A program made the translations under genes and the position numbers. A stretch of DNA of 57,500 nucleotides from contig JAPMOS010000109.1 of assembly GCA_027972325.1 (NCBI GenBank), forward strand, positions 1 to 57,500, in the 5' to 3' direction. How positions within the stretch are numbered: the first letter of the stretch is position 1; every line of letters begins with the position of its first letter. The DNA is from Paratrimastix pyriformis. Lineage: Eukaryota > Preaxostyla > Paratrimastigidae. Positions 52,360 through 57,500 of this stretch are shown here, piece by piece. The notes under the pieces were generated by a model that ran no database searches, had not been told where the DNA came from, and worked only from the letters and a program-made list of their open reading frames with translations.

Positions 52360-52444
52360 TGTGCGTGTTAGGCGTTTGGAATAGGAGAGTTCTCCTGGGT
52401 AATATACTCGTGCAGGCACCCTCTCTGCACCCACCCTGCCCACA
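52360..52444 (+). repeat. right LTR
   Basis: Identical to 49,661-49,745; followed by CACACACAGCTG. Confidence 0.9.
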
Positions 52445-52745
52445 CACACACAGCTGAGCCAAGGTCCCGGCCAACGTCATCCCGCAAGGTCGGCGTACGC
52501 CCCAACCTAGGCGTCACGGTGCCTGTTGCTCGGTGATTGCAGAACCGCGGAGGTCTTATCCCGGCAACCTTTCGTGAACTCTTCAGTCAGTTGCATTAAC
52601 ACGAGACGGTACTCAGATCTGAAACATCAGTTACGGCTGGCCGCAAAATCGACATGATGGCGTTGCCAAACCAGCATCTATCGGCCGGCGGCAGCAGGGA
52701 GAAAACAGAAACAGAAAAAACACAGACAAAAGCCTGGTAGTGGGG
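52445..52745. other. intergenic stretch
   Basis: About 300 bp between the LTR element and the GGT tract; no gene or RNA recognised. Confidence 0.4.
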
Positions 52746-52949
52746 TGGTGGTGGTGGTGGTGGTGGTGGTGGTGGTGGTGGTGGTGGTGGTGGTGGTGGT
52801 GGTGGTGGTGGTGGTGGTGGTGGTGGTGGTGGTGGTGGTGGTGGTGGTGGTGGTGGTGGTGGTGGTGGTGGTGGTGGTGGTGGTGGTGGTGGTGGTGGTG
52901 GTGGTGGTGGTGGTGGTGGTGGTGGTGGTGGTGGTGGTGGTGGTGGTGG
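52746..52949. repeat. (GGT)n microsatellite, about 68 uninterrupted units
   Basis: About 204 bp of pure GGT on the plus strand (ACC on the minus strand), with no interruption visible. Its open frames (poly-Trp, poly-Val, poly-Gly; poly-His, poly-Thr, poly-Pro on the other strand) are compositional. Confidence 0.97.
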
Positions 52950-53033
52950 AGGGAGAAGAGGAACATGGACTGATCAGAATGATGCGAAAAGAAAGACAAG
53001 GCGAGAAGAAATGAGGTTGTTCGCCCTCGTGGG

Positions 53034-55300
53034 CTACGACGGCGGAGCGGCATCTGGTGCTGCCGCCCTGCCGGTGGTGCGGTGGGGAGGGAGCGGGAGC
53101 AGCAGCAAGGCAATGCGCCCGGTGTCGGCGTACGCCTGGAACCCGTTGCCGACTTCGCGATCAAAGACTTCCTCGGGGGTCCCAGCAGGCAACGCGATGA
53201 TCAGGAGTGGAAGGAGCGGCGTGAGCGGAAGCTGCTGGAGCGGGGGAGCCGACGGGGGAGGCGAGCCTCGGGGGTGAGGCGAAACTCGGGGGTGAGGCGA
53301 GCGGGCGGGGACGGAGGGGCAGTTGTCGGGGATCGGGTAAAAGCACTTCTTGAGCGTAATAAGGAGCAGCGCATGACGATGAAGTTGGGCAAATTTTTCG
53401 CGCACTCGGAAAACATGGCCGTCAGTTGTCGCCTCTCCGAAAATGTACCCCGAACAGCCCGGCGGCGCGGTCGGGGAGATAGGTTTGCGCTCGCCGTCGG
53501 GGAACTGGGGAATCGGGCGGATCAGCCCCCTGGGTGGCGGGGAGGAGGAGGCCCTGGGTGGAAAATGCAGAATCGCGCCATCGGGCAATGCCAGTGCGGG
53601 TCATTCTCGTTGAACGCCACGTGGATGGCCACATCGACTTGTTGGGCACTGACCGCACGATATGCGGACAGGGCCCCTTGGTCGTGGCCGATCACCCTGG
53701 GGTTGGGATTGGGGCATGCCGGGCCGGGGAAAAAGAGGTTTTCGAGAGAGGCGGCAGCAAACACCTCCAGATCTCGTGGTGCGTCCCCTGATGGATAGAG
53801 CGTCTCAATCTGATTCTGGGCCAGGAACCACCCGGTCCCGCTCACTAAAGTGGGAGGGCCAGGCATGTTTGTGAAAGGCTCGGAAGGTGATCCAACAGAC
53901 CTTCAACCTGCCCTTCCAGAGGGATTGGCGATGGCGGTGGAGGCGTGGTTTGGACTGGGGTGGCTGGGGTTGGTGGTCCTGCTGGCAAAAATGGGGAAGC
54001 TGGGGCGGAGCCTCTCCCGAACCAGGCGACAGCAGTCGAGACGGGGACATTAGGGTTGCTCGAAAGCGGCGCTTCTTCCGCCGTTTTCATCTTTCTCGGC
54101 TGGCTCTTGGAAGAAGAAGAAAGAAGAAGAAAGAAGAAGAAAGAAGAAGAAAGGAAACGCGCACGATTTTTTTGGTTTTTGGCCTTTCGCGTCAAGAGGA
54201 AAAGGAAGCGGAAAGAAGAAGTGCGCAAAAGAAGAAGAGAAAGAAGAAATCCGCTTGAACCGCTAGCAAACGCTAGCGTCACTTTCGAGCAACTCTATTG
54301 GGAGCGGGGACGGAACTACGCAAAGAGTCGGAGAAGAGCCGGTCATTGGGAGATTGGGGAACGCACCGGGAGGTAAAACGCAGACCACCCGGAACCGCCG
54401 CGAAGGTCATGAATGGAAAGTCCACATTGGACTTGCTCTGGTTGACTCCCGGAACATGCCCCAGCTTAGCTTTCAACAGCGACAGAAACAGTGGGAGGAT
54501 GACGGTGTCTCCCACTGGGATCGCGATCTGGATCAAGGTGGGCTGAATCTGCCCCCGAAACCCCTCTTCGAGGGCTTGTTGGGCAATCTGATGGCAAAGT
54601 GGGGCCGGAATGGCGTGCTGCGGCCGCAGATCGTGCACCATGCAAGGCACTGACATCACCATCACAACAAGAACAACAAACAAGAACAAGAACAACCAAT
54701 CACCATCATCAATCATTGATCATCATCGGCCAATCATCCAGCCAGTATCATCGTCATCATTCCGAAAGTGTCAGTCAGGGAAGTACGGGAGATGGTCGCA
54801 GACCCAACTCAACGAATCTGGATCCGGGTTCGATGATCCACTGGAGGATGGGGTGGGGGGGAGGGAGGGAGGGACCAGCCTTTTGAATAAGTGGTCTTTT
54901 TTCGGGGTCGGGTGGGGTGGTCTGGCGGTTTTCTTCTCTTTAGTTCTTTCTGGGGGGAGGGAGGGGAGGGGAGGCAGACCGAGCCTTGGGGAACGACCAG
55001 CCCTGACTCGGACCGCAGAAGCAGGGGATGCCGCGATCGAAGGCTCTGGAGTGCGCTAAAAGTCATGGGTGAGGGCATGGCGACCACTTCCATGCAGCTT
55101 CCGGCCCGCGTGATGGAGATTTTGCCTGGTGAGGGAGCGAGAATGAGGGAGAGCGTGTGTGTATGCGTCTTGCTGGGACAAACCTGTGGACAGCGATGCT
55201 GCGGGTGCGGGTGCGGGTGAGGTGGTGGATGCGGTGGTGGATGCGGCCAATGCGGTTGCGGCGGATGCTACGGGCGGCAAATGTCAGGAAATGGAGCACA
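53034..55300 (-). CDS. unrecognised multi-exon gene
   Basis: Several minus-strand stretches look truly coding and use the local intron style. From upstream down: SITRAGSCMEVVAMPSPMTF and ALQSLRSRHPLLLRSESGLV (about 54,990-55,120); LEEGFRGQIQPTLIQIAIPV and LPLFLSLLKAKLGHVPG (about 54,440-54,580); MKTAEEAPLSSNPNVPVSTA with a Pro-rich stretch (about 53,900-54,090); across an intron with donor gtctgt (about 53,847-53,903) VSGTGWFLAQNQIETLYPSG, ASLENLFFPGPACPNPNPRV and AQQVDVAIHVAFNENDPHW (about 53,590-53,840); then GYIFGEATTDGHVFRVREKF and RHALLLITLKKCFYPIPDN (about 53,320-53,460), ending near 53,034. It may be one gene or two. I cannot assign a family: GYIFG and HALLLITLKKCF are faintly DENN-like, which I would not rely on. 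Confidence 0.4.
54110..54160. repeat. GAAGAAGAAA repeat
   Basis: Tandem purine repeats (GAAGAAGAAA-type units) between coding stretches, with further purine-rich sequence to about 54,250. Confidence 0.85.
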
Positions 55301-55975
55301 TCAATATGGATGGCGGGTGGTGACCATTGAAGATCCTTGACATCTCAATGTGATCTTCTGGCGGAAGACACCCCAGAATCTTGAATTCGTGAAAATGGAC
55401 GATGCGAGATGTTGATCTGCAAAAAGGGGAAGACCTTGATACCTACAGGTGAAAGGTTCGGGATGGCGTTTATCCAGGCTTGTTGGGTCGCTTCGTGCGG
55501 TGACTGCCTGCGGTCGCTCATGACGCCTGTAATCGACAGTCCCCCAGTTTCTGTTCACGGAAAAATTTGTTTCACGGTCACTCTCACGTCGGCACGTCGG
55601 CGCGCAAAACGGCCGTTCGATGCTGATTCGGAAACACCCCGAGGGATCTTGAAATAGTTTTCAAACTGACCCCTGAGCGCTTTCACTTCGGGGATCACCA
55701 TCATTGGCATGACCTCTTCTCCAGGAGAAACGTTTTGGGAGTTCTCTTTTTGATGGGATCTTTACCATTGGCCATCCTCTAACTCACTGCAAGACCAGAA
55801 TCCACAGCAACCTCAATTCTGCGGTTCCCTCCTCTGCATATAGCATGGGTTTTCCTCCTCCCCAGGGATTTCGGCACTGTAGCCGATGCGAGTTTCACAC
55901 TGGTTGATTCCAGATGGTTTTATTCCAAGAAGTTGCGTTCCCGTTCAAGTCTTTTTTCGTTCGGGACTCCATTGT
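55301..55975. other. unassigned stretch
   Basis: Frames on both strands are short and mixed. The plus-strand frame at 55,409-55,657 (MLICKKGKTLIPTGERFGMA) and the overlapping minus-strand frame are equally unconvincing. Possibly the shared upstream region of the flanking genes. Confidence 0.3.
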
Positions 55976-57300
55976 ATGGGGGCTTCAGCGGCGTCCGTCA
56001 AGGCGAGTCGCCTCGTTTCAGCATATTCGGACACTAAACAGTATTTAGAAAAATCTGAACCTACGAAATTTTCCTTTTTCTCTTTGTTCGCCCGCAGCGT
56101 CGGCCTCAAGTTTCGGAGTTTTCTTGCAGTCCCCTTCTCCTCGCGCCCTTCGCTCGCCCCGGTACCCCTTGGGACTCATTTCCGTCTGTGGTATGTCAGC
56201 ACGGTGCTCCGGGCTTATCGAAACCCGCCACCCACTTTCTCTCTGGCAAAATGTCTGGCATGCTCCCGAAGAAAAATTCGGTTCGTCCGCAGGCTCCCAG
56301 TCGTTTGGGTTGGGCCCGGGAAACTAGACCCCATTTAGAAAAAAGTGAACCTACAGAATTTAAAATTACCTCTTTTTGCGTTTTTGGTGCCCCATGCACC
56401 CCTTCGATGGCCCCGTCCCCTTCGTGACCGCAGCTTCGAGGCTCGAGGCCCAACCAAACTCAGTTATTCCAAGAGAGAAACAGTGAGCCCCCCATGTGTT
56501 CCCGTCCGGGTCAGGGCCAGACCCGAGTACACCCACCAAGCGAGGCGGTTGAATTCCGGCGGGGGTCGTTTTGCCCATAGGCGTGCCGACGTGCTCTTTT
56601 TTTACTGGTTTTCTGCTTCCGAGGCAGTGTACTTTTCCGGAAGCGGTTGAGATCATCAACAAGATTATTTCTCCCTCCAAAGTGGATCGCATCGTTTACA
56701 CCTGGACCGGGAAACAATATCGTCTGCAGAACTTGTTCACGCACCGCATTTCTTTTCGAAAAACCAAACAGAGATTCGTTCAGAGGCCGAATTTAACTAT
56801 TGGAAGGCGTTCGCACTCGAGGAAGCAGATAACGATTGGGAAATCGTCTGTTTTCTGGGCCGGATGTCGCCTCATGCTTTCTGTTCGGATTTTGAAGCCG
56901 AAGAGGTGGAAAAGTCGAGGAGGGAGACCGGTGGGGAATACCTCCCGGATTCGGACCCCGTTGATGACGACCACTGAATGTGGCACTTCCTGCCTACCAG
57001 CCACACCGAGAACGGCCATCAAGGGCAAGACAAGGTCTGGGTTTCGCGAGGAGCCCACTGACGTTTTTTTGGAAAGGCCGTTATATTGTGGCAGGGCTTG
57101 CCAAACTGGAGATCGGCAAGGACGAGATCAAATACGACACGACCCTCCACATTTTTTCCGAAGAACGGCACTGGGTGGCCCGAGTGGTTGCAGTCTTCCG
57201 GGGGGGGGAAGGAGGGAGCCAAAGCTGCCATCTCCCACAAGGAAGCCCAGTGCGCCCTCGACGTCTTTCAGGCCACTGGTTCCTCACCACTCGAATGGGT
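55976..57300 (+). CDS. unrecognised gene with candidate N-myristoylated start
   Basis: The candidate start ATG 55,976 reads MGASAASVKASRLVSAYSDT, with Gly2 and Ser6 as in N-myristoylation signals; this is inference. Several coding-like stretches follow on the same strand. QYLEKSEPTKF (about 56,037) and a second copy of the motif, RPHLEKSEPTEFKIT (about 56,327), suggest a repeated exon. After those come PEAVEIINKIISPSKVDRIV, YTWTGKQYRLQNLFTHRISF (about 56,640-56,755), EIRSEAEFNYWKAFALEEAD, NDWEIVCFLGRMSPHAFCSD (about 56,770-56,890), FWKGRYIVAGLAKLEIGKDE, IKYDTTLHIFSEERHWVARV (about 57,068-57,190), and KAAISHKEAQCALDVFQATG (about 57,220-57,280). The pieces need short introns to connect (for example donor gtctgg near 57,030). 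No family recognised. The 3' end is unknown. Confidence 0.4.
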
Positions 57301-57500
57301 TTTCCCCTCCCTCTCCTGTGTGCCGTCATTCCTCCATCCAACATCGCCGCGCCCAACGGCGAGGGCCAGATCTTGCTGTCCTCGGCGATCATCTGTGAGA
57401 GGCCACCCATCTTGCGGGAGGCCGTCAGGGTGTAGTTCCAGGGACCGGCCGGGTCGCAGGGGTGGACAGCTTGTACAGATCCACCATCGCCCAGAGGCCG
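57290..57500 (-). CDS. partial gene entering from the right edge
   Basis: Reading leftwards from the window end, the minus strand gives DPAGPWNYTLTASRKMGGLS, then QMIAEDSKIWPSPLGAAMLD and GGMTAHRRGRGKPIRVV. Composition suggests real coding sequence, probably an exon ending near 57,290 and converging on the previous gene. Too little is in the window to name it. Confidence 0.35.

Larger units (their letters stand above)
49661..52444 (+). mobile_element. young, broken Ty3-type chromodomain LTR element with 85-bp LTRs
   Basis: The two LTRs (49,661-49,745 and 52,360-52,444) are identical and begin TGTGCG and end CCCACA, so the insertion is recent. A polypurine tract (GAAGGGGGGTAG) lies directly before the right LTR. 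Parts seen on the plus strand: a gag-like region (MSRQKFATILLPSKIRSMKP, from 49,810), a CCHC zinc knuckle (CTWCHSPGHVISDC, about 50,780), an aspartic protease motif (VSAPALLDTGAMISVISPAF, about 51,240), the segment usually found just ahead of RT (VRRDVLTEPEAQQVTDLLGE, about 51,800), and a chromodomain-like tail (LEFLVHWLGYPDADETWEPY, about 52,030). The copy is broken and not autonomous: no polymerase or integrase core is present. Flanks are CA microsatellite on both sides, so the target duplication (probably 5 bp of CACAC) cannot be read uniquely. Confidence 0.85.

Noticed and set aside
52631-53164. Poly-His protein on the minus strand and poly-Trp or poly-Val proteins on the plus strand
   Set aside because: Artefacts of the (GGT)n tract.
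1-57500. tRNA, rRNA or snRNA genes
   Set aside because: I looked for cloverleaf and conserved rRNA/snRNA blocks by eye and found none I could support; a covariance-model search would be needed to exclude them.

Overview
The window reads as nuclear DNA of a compact, GC-rich single-celled eukaryote; I cannot name the lineage from the sequence. The reasons are spliceosomal introns of about 35-115 nt in almost every host gene, ordinary eukaryotic housekeeping genes (a PIF1 helicase, an SLC44/CTL choline-transporter-like protein, a DDX55/Spb4 RNA helicase, MMS19, a WDR49/WDR64-like EF-hand/WD40 protein), retroelements of eukaryotic families, and many microsatellites and G or C homopolymers. Intron boundaries checked by frame across four genes show an unusual 5' splice site, mostly GT followed by C or T (best form GTCTGT), instead of GTAAGT or GTGAGT.

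Left part (1-21.2 kb) is repeat-dominated. At 1-1.2 kb lies a decayed DNA-methyltransferase-like coding region, then remnants of a Ty3-like integrase (about 1.75-1.96 and 3.3-4.48 kb) around an unrecognised minus-strand gene. From 6.7 to 18.8 kb stands a DIRS-like tyrosine-recombinase retroelement (A, minus strand) with inverted terminal repeats and an internal complementary region. A second DIRS-like element of another lineage (B, plus strand) is nested inside it at 12.92-18.14 kb. Element A sits in an intron-like stretch of an unrecognised minus-strand host gene whose first-exon module is repeated in tandem at 18.8-20.0 kb. A sister copy of that stretch preserves the empty insertion site, so the ends of A are readable and no target-site duplication is seen. 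A third RNase H fragment lies between microsatellites near 20.2-20.5 kb.

Middle part (22-46 kb) is the gene-dense housekeeping block: WDR49/64-like (minus), a secreted trypsin/V8-type serine protease (plus), a coiled-coil protein (plus), PIF1 helicase (plus), CTL/SLC44 transporter (minus), DDX55/Spb4 (plus) and MMS19 (minus). Neighbours are tightly packed. WDR49-like and the protease diverge from under 100 bp; PIF1/CTL and DDX55/MMS19 are convergent, the latter pair separated by a run of 30 G.

Right part (46-57.5 kb) is again poor in recognisable genes: a small GC-rich repeat family with the palindrome TGTCGCGACA, acidic and poly-Asn/Gln low-complexity coding regions, a young but broken Ty3-type chromodomain element with identical 85-bp LTRs (49,661-52,444), a (GGT)n tract of about 68 units, and two or three unrecognised multi-exon genes, one cut by the window edge.
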